Source: Nodosilinea sp. PGN35
Lineage (GTDB): Bacteria; Cyanobacteriota; Cyanobacteriia; Phormidesmidales; Phormidesmidaceae
Length of the DNA stretch: 64,000 nucleotides
Assembly (NCBI RefSeq): GCF_029109325.1
Contig: NZ_JAQKQJ010000023.1
Coordinates: 1 to 64,000 of the forward strand
Direction of reading: 5' to 3'
Shown: in pieces, positions 15,905 through 24,966 of the stretch
Position numbering within the stretch: position 1 is the first letter of the stretch
Layout: every line of letters begins with the position of its first letter
Program-made: the position numbers and the translations under genes
The notes under the pieces: generated by a model
Seen by the model: the letters and a program-made list of their open reading frames with translations, nothing else
What the model was told of the DNA's origin: nothing
The model's database searches: none

Positions 15905-16123
15905 AGTAAGAGTGCCAATGAATTACAACGAAAAATGGATGATGAATGGGTAGGTACATTAAGTCCACCCATCCATATGCAGTGTAAAGTTTCTCTTTTC
16001 TCTAGAAAATAGGGAGAAAAGAAAGTTTATTTCGTTGTACAAAAGTAAATAATCTGGCGGCAGCTCAGGGTTTTAGCGCTGTTAGAGGCAGAATTTCACC
16101 TCTGAACTTAAAGAAGCATTAAC

Positions 16124-16471
16124 TCAGCCCGGCGGCCAGGCCAAACTGCGTCCTCCCAGGAGGTGCAGGTGGAGGTGAAAAACCGTTTGGCCGCCGTCGG
16201 TGCCAGTGTTGATCACCACTCGATAGCCGCTTTCGGTCAGGCCCTCCTGGTCGGCGATCGCCTTAACAGTCAGCAACAAATGGCCCAACAGTTCTTTATC
16301 TTCGGGGGCCGCATCCGCCAGCTTGGGAATGGGCTGTTTGGGAATCACCAGAATGTGGGTTGGGGCCTGGGGATTGACGTCGGTGAAGGCCAAGCAGAGA
16401 TCATCCTCGTAGACGATATTGGCCGGAATCTCTCTGCGAATAATTTTGCCGAAGATGGTGTCGCCACTCAT
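16124..16471 (-). CDS. HIT family (HINT-like) nucleotide hydrolase
   Basis: The 115-residue product matches HINT proteins in length. It begins TIFGKIIRREIPANIVYEDD and ends with the catalytic histidine triad at H99-L-H101-L-H103 followed by LLGGR. HINT enzymes hydrolyse purine nucleoside phosphoramidates such as AMP-lysine. The ATG at 16471 fits the family start. It is separate from psbA (220 bp) and from the FAD-Rieske gene. Confidence 0.95.
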   Translation of the reverse strand: MSGDTIFGKIIRREIPANIVYEDDLCLAFTDVNPQAPTHILVIPKQPIPKLADAAPEDKELLGHLLLTVKAIADQEGLTESGYRVVINTGTDGGQTVFHLHLHLLGGRSLAWPPG

Positions 16472-16674
16472 AGAAAAAGCCGGGCTAATGAACGCCGCTA
16501 TTGTCGCACGGGGAAGGGTTGTGCTGGGATTGTTCTAGTGGAGGAAGGTTTGTTGGAGAAGGGGGTAAAGGGAAAGGTTGGCAGGTGTGACGGTTCGCAG
16601 GTTGGCGGGTTGGTCGCTTCCCACGTTCACACCCTTCTCTCAGCTGGCAGTCAGGGCTTTTGGGAGCAGGAGAG

Positions 16675-18189
16675 TTAATCGCAGGTTTTTTGCTCCAAAG
16701 GCTTGACCGTAGGCCCGTGGAGGATTTTGCCCTCGGTGTCAAAGCGCGAGCCGTGGCAGGGGCAGTCCCAGCTTTTCTCGGCCTGGTTCCAGGCGACGAT
16801 GCAGCCCAGGTGGGGGCACACGGCGGAAACGGTGTGGAGCTGGCCGCTGTCGTCGCGGTAGGCGGCGACTTTGCTGCCCTTGTGGGTGACGAGCTTGCCA
16901 GCGCCTGGGGCAACGCCGTCGGCAGAGTCAAACAGACCCTTGAAGCGATCGCCCACCCAGTGCGACCCCACGTCCAGGTTCTGCTGAATCGAGGTGGTCG
17001 TTACGAAGGGGGTGGGGCGAGTGGCGTCGTAGAGGTCTGCCCAGGGGTTTTCACGGCCCAAAATGCTGTCTGAGAGCACCATGGCCGCGATTACCGATTT
17101 GGTCATGCCCCAGAGGCTAAACCCGGTGGCGACGTAGGTGTGCTGGTGGGCCGGGGTGAGTTTGCCGATGTAGGGCAGCTGGTCAAAGGATTTAAAGTCT
17201 TGGCTCGACCAGCGGTAGGCCGGTTCAACCCCAAACTGGCCGCGCATGTAGTCTTCTAGACGCTGGTAGCGCTCGTCGGTGGCGTCGTCTTTGCCGACTT
17301 TGTGGCCCTCGCCGCCCACTAATAAAAGCAGGCGGCCATCGTCGGTGGGGGTGGTGCGAAGGGAGCGATAGCCTGTGCCCACGCCGATGTACATATCCTG
17401 GGGCGCACGGTTGGCCTCAATATAGCCCCCCACCAGGTAAGACCGCTGGGGATAGCTTTTGGCAAAGTACAGCCCAATATCCAAAATGGGCAGGTTGGTG
17501 GTGACAACTACATCCTGGGCAATGACCGTTGGCCCGTTTTGGGTGATGACTCGGCCGGGGCCTTCGTCTTTAACGGAGTCTACGCGGGTTTGCTCGAAGA
17601 CGTGGCTGCCGTCGCCGGGCAGGGTGGCGGCGACAGCCAGCATGAACTTGCGCGGGTGAAACTGAGCCTGATCGGGCAGCCTGATGGCCCCGGTCACCGC
17701 CAGGGGCAGGTCTACATGTTCCACAAAGGTGGCGGGCAACCCCAAACTCTGGGCCGCTTCTAGCTCATCTTTGATTTGTTGCAGGCCGTCTGAATCGGTA
17801 GCGAAGGTGTAGTTGGCCTTGCGCTCAAAGTTACAGTCAATGCCTTCGGCGGCCACTAGCTCGGCCAGGCGGGCGATCGCAGCCTGGTTAGACTCGCCGT
17901 AGAGCCGCGCTTTTTCGTTGCCGTGCTGGTCGATCAGGTCGGCGTAGATCAGCTGTTGCAGGGCAGAGACCTTGGCAGTGGTGTGGCCCGAGGCCCCTTG
18001 CCCAATGCGATCGGCCTCGATGAGGGCCACGGTTTTACCCGCCTGCTTGAGCAGCTTAGCGGTCATTACCCCCGCCAGCCCCGCCCCGATCACCGCTACA
18101 TCTACGGTTACATCTTGACTCAGGGCCGGGTAGCTCGAGGGCAGGGTCGAATCGATCCAGTAAGAAGTATGCCTTCCGGTGAGAGTCAT
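16675..18189 (-). CDS. FAD-dependent oxidoreductase fused to a C-terminal Rieske domain
   Basis: Residues 1-400 form a DAO-type flavoprotein with the dinucleotide motif GAGLAGVMTAKLL near residue 36 and E59 at the end of the second strand. Residues 410-504 form a Rieske iron-sulfur domain: C458-P-H460 and C476-P-C-H479 bind the 2Fe-2S cluster, and C463 with C478 could form the disulfide seen in bc1/b6f Rieske proteins. The family (YhfW-like) is found in bacteria and the natural substrate is not established. It may pass electrons from an amine or similar donor through the flavin to the cluster. It appears monocistronic. Confidence 0.9.
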   Translation of the reverse strand: MTLTGRHTSYWIDSTLPSSYPALSQDVTVDVAVIGAGLAGVMTAKLLKQAGKTVALIEADRIGQGASGHTTAKVSALQQLIYADLIDQHGNEKARLYGESNQAAIARLAELVAAEGIDCNFERKANYTFATDSDGLQQIKDELEAAQSLGLPATFVEHVDLPLAVTGAIRLPDQAQFHPRKFMLAVAATLPGDGSHVFEQTRVDSVKDEGPGRVITQNGPTVIAQDVVVTTNLPILDIGLYFAKSYPQRSYLVGGYIEANRAPQDMYIGVGTGYRSLRTTPTDDGRLLLLVGGEGHKVGKDDATDERYQRLEDYMRGQFGVEPAYRWSSQDFKSFDQLPYIGKLTPAHQHTYVATGFSLWGMTKSVIAAMVLSDSILGRENPWADLYDATRPTPFVTTTSIQQNLDVGSHWVGDRFKGLFDSADGVAPGAGKLVTHKGSKVAAYRDDSGQLHTVSAVCPHLGCIVAWNQAEKSWDCPCHGSRFDTEGKILHGPTVKPLEQKTCD

Positions 18190-18580
18190 AGTAAAAAATC
18201 AGCATCGACAAAGAACAATACCGATCTTCCTAGACTCTGCGGCTGCGCCCCTCGCTCTTAGGGAGGAATCAGATTACTCCTTTTAGTAGAACCATCTGTC
18301 GTCGGAGGTATCACCGCCGTTGCTTGAGGGAGGGCAATCTGGCAGGTGAAAACCTCGGGTAGGGGACACTGCACTGCAATGCCCCTACGTCTATCCTGTT
18401 CTTACCCCATGAATGGCGTTGCTGGATAGAGGTATGAATCGAAATTGCAACGTCTCTGTAGGGGCAAACGGCCGTTTGCCCCTACCCAAATTCATGCTTC
18501 AATTCAGCAACACCCCATGAATTGTTTGCACTAAGGCAGGCTCGGCCAACAGCTTGGGAGATGGGCCAAAACGAGCCGAG
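18190..18580. repeat. Repeat-rich spacer with a perfect 28-bp palindrome
   Basis: Bases 18458-18485 are a perfect palindrome with arms GTAGGGGCAAACGG. It is embedded in a larger inverted repeat, with CCCATGAATGGCGTTGCTG near 18408 and CAGCAACACCCCATGAAT near 18506, giving a MITE-like unit of about 110-120 bp. The GTAGGGGC/GCCCCTAC motif also occurs at 46291-46320 and partly at 41262-41281. No gene is seen in this spacer. Confidence 0.65.
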
Positions 18581-20107
18581 CTAGCCCTGGGCGTCGAGGG
18601 GGCGATCGCTGGGGCCAAAGTAGTGGGGTACAAAGCTGCCGTGGAGCCCGTAGGGCACATGGTGGGGCAGCTTCAGCCGGGCCACGGGGCCAGCGGTAAT
18701 ATCTCTGCCGTCTAAAACCACCAGGTCAGAACAGCGCCGCTCGGCGTTGTACATCAACACCAGCACCCAGCCATCGTCGTCCCCCTGGCCCTGGGGTCGA
18801 GGCACAAACAGCGGCTCGCCCATGAAGCCGCGCGGGGCTGCGCTCCACACCTGGGTCTCCCCCGTGTGGGTGTCGAGCTTGAGCAACGCTTGTAGGGGCG
18901 CATTGCCCTCGGCGGCGTGGGCCGCCCCTATATATAGATGTCGGTAGGGCCGCCCGACCCGCTCGGGATGCAGGGTGGGAAACTCCACGCAGCGGGTGAT
19001 CAGCTTTGTCACCGCCGTCTTCCCGGCGGCCAAATCGACGGTAAAGCGCCACAGCTCCCCGGCGGGCACCCGCTCAAAGTCCACCGCGCGAAAATCGCTG
19101 GCCCCCTCCAGGGAAGGAAACCTGTCGTAACAAACAGAGTCGATCACAATCTCGCCGTCTTGCTCAAAGGCATTGGCGTGGTGAAACACAAAGCAGGGGT
19201 CGGTCTCGATCACCTGCATGGGGTCGCCGTTGCGGGGAATAATCAGCAGCTTAGTGGGCTGCTTGGGGTCGTAGCTGATGCATTCTGCTGCCCCCTTCAG
19301 CCCCAGCAGAAAGGGCAGTGGCCCAAAGCTCACCGGGTTTTGAAAGAAAATCGCGTAGTGGGGAGTGAGGGCAAAGTCGTGGATGAAGGCAAAGCCAGGC
19401 AGGGTGTGGCTGTGCTGGCTGATGGCGCGGCCTTCGGCGTCGAGTTCGTAGAGAGAAATGGTGCTCGACAGCCCGGTTTTAAGCGAGAAACCCACCAGCC
19501 GCTCGTCGCCGTGGTGGCCAGGGTCAAGTTTGGGGTGGGCCGTGAAGGAGCCGCCGGGGCCAATCAGTCCATTTAAATAGTCGAGGCCCAGGGTCTCCAG
19601 GGTGGTTGGATCGAGGCGATGGGGCTCAGCCGCCTCCCAGAGAGCCAGCAGCTTGTCGGCCCAGTAGACAATGTGGGTGTTGGCAATATTTTTAAGCTTG
19701 AGGTCAAAGGCGTTGGCCAGGGGGCCGCCAGGCTTTTGGGTGCCAAACACGCCGCGAAACAGCGGCTTCTGGGCCTGCTGCTCGGCCAGGTAGGCCGCCG
19801 TGCGCACGAAGCGATTGCGAAAGTAGGCCTGCCCCCCCTGGATAGCAATGCTGCTGATCATGCCGTCGCCATCGAAGGGATGTTTGACCGGGTGGCCGTG
19901 AATCTCCAGCAGGCCGGGGCCGTTGCGAAACAGGGTGCCCTCTAGCTCCGGCGGAATCGTGCCTTCGATGTCGGTGATCCAGTAGCTGTGCTCGTCGGGC
20001 TGGGAGCGGTAGCCGCTGCTCCAGTCTTCGACGGAGTAGGCGGCAGTGGTGGAGCCCGCCTCGGGGGTAGTCAGAGTCGGGGCGTTGAGGATGGGGTAGG
20101 TGGTCAT
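18581..20107 (-). CDS. Apocarotenoid-15,15'-oxygenase (carotenoid cleavage dioxygenase family)
   Basis: The 508-residue product resembles cyanobacterial ACO along its whole length. The four iron-binding His are visible: H191 (TAHPKLD), H243 (FIHDF), H309 (FHHANAFE) and H489 (GLHGSFVP). The N-terminal motif GTLFRNGPGLLEIHGHPVKHPFDGDGM is typical. ACO cleaves apocarotenals or apocarotenols at the 15,15' bond to retinal-type products, on the seven-bladed propeller fold at the membrane face. I set the start at ATG 20107, where the conserved N-terminus begins, rather than the longer upstream frame, which would run into the transporter gene. Retinal made here could serve a rhodopsin, but none is in this window. 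Confidence 0.93.
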   Translation of the reverse strand: MTTYPILNAPTLTTPEAGSTTAAYSVEDWSSGYRSQPDEHSYWITDIEGTIPPELEGTLFRNGPGLLEIHGHPVKHPFDGDGMISSIAIQGGQAYFRNRFVRTAAYLAEQQAQKPLFRGVFGTQKPGGPLANAFDLKLKNIANTHIVYWADKLLALWEAAEPHRLDPTTLETLGLDYLNGLIGPGGSFTAHPKLDPGHHGDERLVGFSLKTGLSSTISLYELDAEGRAISQHSHTLPGFAFIHDFALTPHYAIFFQNPVSFGPLPFLLGLKGAAECISYDPKQPTKLLIIPRNGDPMQVIETDPCFVFHHANAFEQDGEIVIDSVCYDRFPSLEGASDFRAVDFERVPAGELWRFTVDLAAGKTAVTKLITRCVEFPTLHPERVGRPYRHLYIGAAHAAEGNAPLQALLKLDTHTGETQVWSAAPRGFMGEPLFVPRPQGQGDDDGWVLVLMYNAERRCSDLVVLDGRDITAGPVARLKLPHHVPYGLHGSFVPHYFGPSDRPLDAQG

Positions 20108-20228
20108 CTCAGTGGGGTAGTAACGGTGTGTATGAGGGCAAACGGGCAGAGCTGACCTGACGGTCTTGCTTAGCTGCAACAGAGAACCCGAAGGTGCCTC
20201 CGCGCAGCGATGCGCTATGCCTGGAAAA

Positions 20229-21680
20229 TCAGTCGTGCTGCGCGAAGCGTTCTGCGCCAGCATCGCCCACGGCTACGGGTTGTTCGGTTCCATGGGGTGA
20301 GAATAAACTGGCTGAAACCATGGGTGCATCTACCGGGGGCAGGCTTTCGGTGTGGCCTTCGCCGCTTTCGCCGACTCCCTGGGATGAGGAGTTGGGCAAC
20401 AAAAACAGCAGGGGCAGGGGCAGCAGGGTGGTGAGATTGGTAATCAGCACCAGTTCCCACAGGTGGTCGAAGTTGGTTTCGGTGACGCCAAGCCAGTGGG
20501 TGAGCACAGCCCCCAGTTCGTGGGAGAGCAGCCCCGCCAGGTTTACCACCGACATCAGCAGGGCAAACAGGGTGGCTTCTACGCCGGGAGGGCAGAGACG
20601 GGCCGACAGCACCAGCACGGGCATAAAGGCGATTTCGCCCATGACCGTGAGCACCAGGCTGTCGCCCAGGCTAAACCACTCGTCGCCAATGCCCAGGCTG
20701 CGGTTGACGTGGGTGACCAGCAGCAGCATACTCATGCCCAAGACGCTCGATAGCACCGTAGACCAGGCAAAAATAGTGCGAAAGGGCACCGTGCGCAAAA
20801 ACCGCTGAAACACCCAGATGCCCAGCAGGGCCGCCAGACTGGTGACCAACCGCACCCGACCCAAAAACTCGGGCTGAAAGCCCAGATCGTTGGTGGTAAA
20901 GAAAAAGAAGGCGGCGTCGGCGGTGGGGGTGGCCTGCCACAGAAAGAGAAACAGGGCGGGCATCCAGATGGCGCGCTGGCGCACCGCCTGCCAGAGCTGT
21001 TTGATCTGGTTGTTGACGATCGCCCAGCTGGGAGAATCTACGGGATCCTCGATGATCAGCACCGCAACCAGCGACACAATTAGCGGGAAAGTGGCGGTGA
21101 TGCCGAACACGGCGCGGGTGCTGATGTGCTGAAGCAGCGCCCCGCCCAGGTAGGCGGTGAGCACGCCCCCCACCGCCGAGGTACCCCAGGCCAGCGATTG
21201 CAGAGTCCCGGCCTTGCCCAGCGATTCGCCCCGCGCCCGCTCGACCACAAGAGAGTCGACAATTACGTCGCCAATGGCAACGGAGAGGGAACTGAGGGTG
21301 ATGGCGGCGATCGCCGCCCAGCCCGTCTGCACGACCGTTGCCAGCGCCAGCCAGGCCCCCGCCCCCAGCAGCCCCGACAATATCAGGTAGGGCCGCCGCC
21401 GATAGCCAGCGATCGGCAGCCCGTCCGACAGCAGGCCAAAGACCGGCTTGATTGTCCAGGGCAGGGTGGCGATACCCGAGAGCGCGGCCACCTCTGCCGG
21501 GGTCAGACCCAGATCATCCTTGAGGAAAAAGCTCACCGCTAGCCGGGCCAGGCCCAGAATGCCCTGGACAAAGTACACCAGCAAAATGGCTGCGAGTTCT
21601 GAGGTCAGCGGCTGGCCGAGGAGGATGCGAGTCTCCACAAAGCCTTTGATGCCGCCGGTTGAGGGGGAAGAAGCCGCCAT
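20229..21680 (-). CDS. Folate-biopterin transporter (FBT) family protein
   Basis: A 483-residue major-facilitator protein with about 12 membrane helices. FBT-family signatures include YFVQGILGLARLAVSFFLKDDLGLTP, the IKPVFGLLSDGLPIAGYRRRPYL loop and DVIVDSLVVERAR. Members in cyanobacteria and plastids move folates across membranes. The ATG at 21680 is preferred to the TTG eight codons upstream. The final 50 residues (SSSQGVGE to AQHD) are hydrophilic and variable. It lies upstream of the apocarotenoid oxygenase gene in the same direction, 121 bp apart, and may be co-transcribed. Confidence 0.88.
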   Translation of the reverse strand: MAASSPSTGGIKGFVETRILLGQPLTSELAAILLVYFVQGILGLARLAVSFFLKDDLGLTPAEVAALSGIATLPWTIKPVFGLLSDGLPIAGYRRRPYLILSGLLGAGAWLALATVVQTGWAAIAAITLSSLSVAIGDVIVDSLVVERARGESLGKAGTLQSLAWGTSAVGGVLTAYLGGALLQHISTRAVFGITATFPLIVSLVAVLIIEDPVDSPSWAIVNNQIKQLWQAVRQRAIWMPALFLFLWQATPTADAAFFFFTTNDLGFQPEFLGRVRLVTSLAALLGIWVFQRFLRTVPFRTIFAWSTVLSSVLGMSMLLLVTHVNRSLGIGDEWFSLGDSLVLTVMGEIAFMPVLVLSARLCPPGVEATLFALLMSVVNLAGLLSHELGAVLTHWLGVTETNFDHLWELVLITNLTTLLPLPLLFLLPNSSSQGVGESGEGHTESLPPVDAPMVSASLFSPHGTEQPVAVGDAGAERFAQHD

Positions 21681-22075
21681 GAATAAATCAGTCTTGCTAA
21701 ACAATCGAGCTGAAATCGACTTAGGGGTTTATTAAGAAATATCAACAGTTCTTCCCATGATAACCCTCTGGCTGCGGGTAGGTAGGGTGGTGGCTGAGCC
21801 CCAGCGGTCTGGCGAGGAGAGGCAAAGCTTTTTGACTCGGTAAAATCGTCGATATTTTGCTATATCAGGGGATATAGAGGCCTTTTTTGGCCTTAGCTGT
21901 CGCTGGCCGCTGACCATTGACTCCCCCGGCGAATGCTGCAATAGTTGAGCGTAATTCTCGGGTACGCACTAAATCTGGGTTAATTCACGGGTTTTGCGAG
22001 ACAGCATACTCCTGTTTTGCCTGCGAACTTGGTATATTTGCCTAGCCTCCAGTTCTTTGCTTCCCCCGTCAGACG
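21681..22075. promoter_or_regulatory. Divergent promoter region with a small hairpin
   Basis: This 395 bp spacer separates the divergent FBT and PstS-like genes and must hold both promoters. A 7-bp inverted repeat CTATATC-AGGG-GATATAG lies at 21860-21877, followed by GGCC-TTTTTT-GGCC. Either could be an operator or attenuator. No gene is seen. Confidence 0.35.
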
Positions 22076-24787
22076 ATGCAGTATTCAGTCAAGCTTCTCG
22101 TTGCCGCACTGTTTGCCCTCACCCCAGCGGCTCATCCTGGGCTGAGGGAGCTTGCCCTGGCCCAGGTGACCCCCGCCTTTTCACTGCCTGAGACCGTGCC
22201 CTCGGGCACCACCCTCTCGATTCAGAGTTCCCCCAATTTGGGCTACGCTGCTGAGGCCCTAAGGCAGGAATTTGAGGCGGCCTACGACGGTACCGAAGTG
22301 GGGGTAGAGGTGACCAGCAGCGATGAGGCGATCGCGGCCCTCATTGACGGCAATATCGATCTGGCGGCGATCGGGCGACCCCTGACCGAGGCAGAACAGG
22401 GGCAAAACCTCAGCACGGTCGCCCTGGAGCGGGCCAAAATTGCCATCATTATTGGCCCCGACAACCCCTTTGACGGCAACCTCACCTTTGAGCAGTTCGC
22501 CGGTATGTTTCGCGGCGAGATTACCGACTGGTCAGAGGTGGGCGGGCAGCCTGGCCCGATTCGCTTTGTCGATCGCCCCGAAGACAGCGACACCCGCCGT
22601 TCGCTCAGCCAGTACGAGGTTTTTCGCAGCGCTCCCTTCGAGGCCGGGCCCACCACCGATACGGTGGCCGAGGACGATACGGCGGCGGTGATTCAGGCCC
22701 TAAACGATGACGGCATTAGCTATGCGATCGCCCCCCATGTCATTGACCAGCCATCGGTCACCATCGTGCCGATGCACCAGACCCTCCCCGACGATCCCCG
22801 CTATCCTTACTCCCAGCCCCGCTACTTTGTCTATAGCGGTGAGCCTAGCCCTGCGGTGGCGGCCTTTCTGGGCTATGCGGCTTCCCCTGCCGGTCTGGAC
22901 GCCCTGACAGCGGCCCAGGTGGCCGAAGTGGGAGCCGTCACCGCCGGGGTAACGGCTCCCCTAGACCCTGCCGTAGAGGAAACGCCCGCGGCAGACCCAG
23001 CCGACGCCGACCCTGGGGCCGCGACCCCAGCCCCGACCGAAACCGCTCCGGGTGTGGCCGACAATGACGGTGGGTTTGCCTGGTGGTGGCTGCTCTTGCC
23101 CCTGGCTGCCCTGGGCGGGTTGGCCTGGTTGCTAGGCCGCAGCCGAGGCGGTATGGCCCCCAATCCCGATACCTCTGTTGTGACGCCCACCACCGCCGCG
23201 CCACCCATTCCCCCGCCCACCGCCGAACATCCCGTTCCCCCGGTGGTGGAGCCCCCGGTGGCCCCTCCCCCGGTAGCGCCGCCGCCGGAGCCTGCGGTAG
23301 CCGCTGTGCCCGAACCGCCGGAGCCCGTAGTAGCCGCTGTGCCCGAACCGCCGGAGCCTGTAGTAGCCCCTGTGCCCGAACCACCGGAGCCTGTAGTAGC
23401 CGCTGTAGTGCCCGAGCCACCAGCCCCTGTAGCGCCCGAGCCGCCAGCGCCTGAGCCGGTGGTGATCGCTCCCGAACCCGAGGTGATTCCCGAACCCGAG
23501 GTGATTACTGTAGAAGAGGTACCCCCACCGGTCGAACCCGCAGTAGAAACTCCATCGGTGCCCCCGGTGGTGCCGGTGGCGCTGGGGGTCGCGGGGCTGG
23601 CGGCGGGGGCGGCGGCTTCTCTGGCGTCCACCGAAGACCAGTCTGCAGTAGAAGCCAGCAAGTTTAATGTGGTCGGTCGTCCGGCTGAAGGTGATTTTGA
23701 TCTATCGACCATTGACGACGGTCTGCCGCCCCTGCCCGATGGCTACGGCGAAAGCCGCATTGTGCTGATGCCCCGCGATCCTCAGTGGGCCTACGCCTAC
23801 TGGGATACCCCCCACACCCACAAAGAAGAGCTGCGTCGCCAGGGAGGAGAGCACCTGGCCCTGCGCCTCTACGATGTCACCGGCATTAACTTAGACCACC
23901 AGGCACCCCACAGCCTGCAACAGGTGGGCTGCGACGAGCTGGCCCGCGAGTGGTACATGCAGATTCCGGTGAGCGATCGCGACTACCAGGCCGAAATTGG
24001 CTACCTGACCGGCGACGGTCGCTGGCTGGTGCTGGCCCGCTCCAACACCATTCGCATTCCTCCCGTCTACCCCTCCGACTGGACTGAAGAGCATTTTCTC
24101 ACCGTCACCTGGGACGAAAACCTGCGCGGCAAGACCATCATGACCCTGGTGGCTCCTCGCCTCCAGGGAACCGATGCGGGGCTGCACGAACAGCTCTATG
24201 CCCTGGCCCAGGGGGGCGAAGCTCTGCGGGTCGATGGTTCTCTGTTTGGCTCCATGCAGCACGTGGCCGGGTCAATGGCCCCGCCGGTCAGCTCCTTTAT
24301 CTTCCCCTCGGGGGTTGGGCTGGGGGCAGCGTCACCTGGTTTGACTATGTCGGGGGTGTCGGGCTTCACCCTCTCCGGCTTCCCTGGGGCGATGGCAGAA
24401 TTTCCCGGCCTGACGATGTCGGGTATAGGCAGTCTCACCATGTCGGGGATTGCCGGTCTGACCATGTCGGGGGCAGGTTTTTCGGCCTCCATGCCGCCCG
24501 TGCGGCCCCGCAAGTTTTGGCTGGTAGCCGACGCCGAGCTGATTGTCTACGGCGCAACCGAACCCGATGCCACCGTAACCGTGGGGGGAATCCCCATTCA
24601 GCTCAGCGAAGACGGCACCTTCCGGTTCCAGACCTCCTTCCAGGATGGCACCATTGAGTACCCAATCATGGCGGTGGCGGCGGATGGCGAGCAAAACCGC
24701 AACATTCACATGACCTTTGAGCGCCAAACCCCCGAGCGCCGCACCAACACCAAAGACGAAGCCCAGGAGGAATGGCCGAGCGCGTAA
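22076..24787 (+). CDS. PstS-like substrate-binding protein fused to membrane, Pro-rich and DUF4912 regions
   Basis: The 903-residue product has a modular layout. Residues 1-30 are a signal peptide. Residues 37-290 resemble a phosphate-type periplasmic binding domain (DLAAIGRPLTEAE, DGISYAIAPHVID). Residues 334-354 are a membrane helix (FAWWWLLLPLAALGG...), and 370-500 are a Pro/Glu/Val repeat region with PEPPEPVVA units. Residues 497-517 are Ala/Gly-rich and hydrophobic, 545-665 are a DUF4912 domain (RIVLMPRDPQWAYAYWD), 754-801 hold six LTMSG-like repeats, and 810-885 form a last beta-rich domain. The DUF4912-with-binding-domain combination is a cyanobacterial type of unknown function; a cell-envelope sensor or scaffold is inferred. 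The gene is alone and plus-strand. Confidence 0.8.
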   Translation: MQYSVKLLVAALFALTPAAHPGLRELALAQVTPAFSLPETVPSGTTLSIQSSPNLGYAAEALRQEFEAAYDGTEVGVEVTSSDEAIAALIDGNIDLAAIGRPLTEAEQGQNLSTVALERAKIAIIIGPDNPFDGNLTFEQFAGMFRGEITDWSEVGGQPGPIRFVDRPEDSDTRRSLSQYEVFRSAPFEAGPTTDTVAEDDTAAVIQALNDDGISYAIAPHVIDQPSVTIVPMHQTLPDDPRYPYSQPRYFVYSGEPSPAVAAFLGYAASPAGLDALTAAQVAEVGAVTAGVTAPLDPAVEETPAADPADADPGAATPAPTETAPGVADNDGGFAWWWLLLPLAALGGLAWLLGRSRGGMAPNPDTSVVTPTTAAPPIPPPTAEHPVPPVVEPPVAPPPVAPPPEPAVAAVPEPPEPVVAAVPEPPEPVVAPVPEPPEPVVAAVVPEPPAPVAPEPPAPEPVVIAPEPEVIPEPEVITVEEVPPPVEPAVETPSVPPVVPVALGVAGLAAGAAASLASTEDQSAVEASKFNVVGRPAEGDFDLSTIDDGLPPLPDGYGESRIVLMPRDPQWAYAYWDTPHTHKEELRRQGGEHLALRLYDVTGINLDHQAPHSLQQVGCDELAREWYMQIPVSDRDYQAEIGYLTGDGRWLVLARSNTIRIPPVYPSDWTEEHFLTVTWDENLRGKTIMTLVAPRLQGTDAGLHEQLYALAQGGEALRVDGSLFGSMQHVAGSMAPPVSSFIFPSGVGLGAASPGLTMSGVSGFTLSGFPGAMAEFPGLTMSGIGSLTMSGIAGLTMSGAGFSASMPPVRPRKFWLVADAELIVYGATEPDATVTVGGIPIQLSEDGTFRFQTSFQDGTIEYPIMAVAADGEQNRNIHMTFERQTPERRTNTKDEAQEEWPSA

Positions 24788-24966
24788 AGTCTGTTGCTCT
24801 TTGGTCTGCGATTTCTCTAGCTATGCTCTGATAGGTGCGATCGCCCCTGTCCTCGGCCTGAGCCCCTGGCTCAACTGGCAAGGCGACGGCAAAATCGTTT
24901 TGTGCCTTGCCCTCAACGAAACGTCTACCCGAAGGGTGATTTGTATTCACCCCAGAGCCGGGTTGA

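Noticed and set aside
15260..16012. Plus-strand frame opposite psbA
   Set aside because: Antisense to psbA, whose codon bias opens it.
22873..23712. Antisense Gly/Thr/Ser-rich frame opposite the Pro-rich region
   Set aside because: A by-product of the GC-rich PEPPEP repeats on the plus strand.
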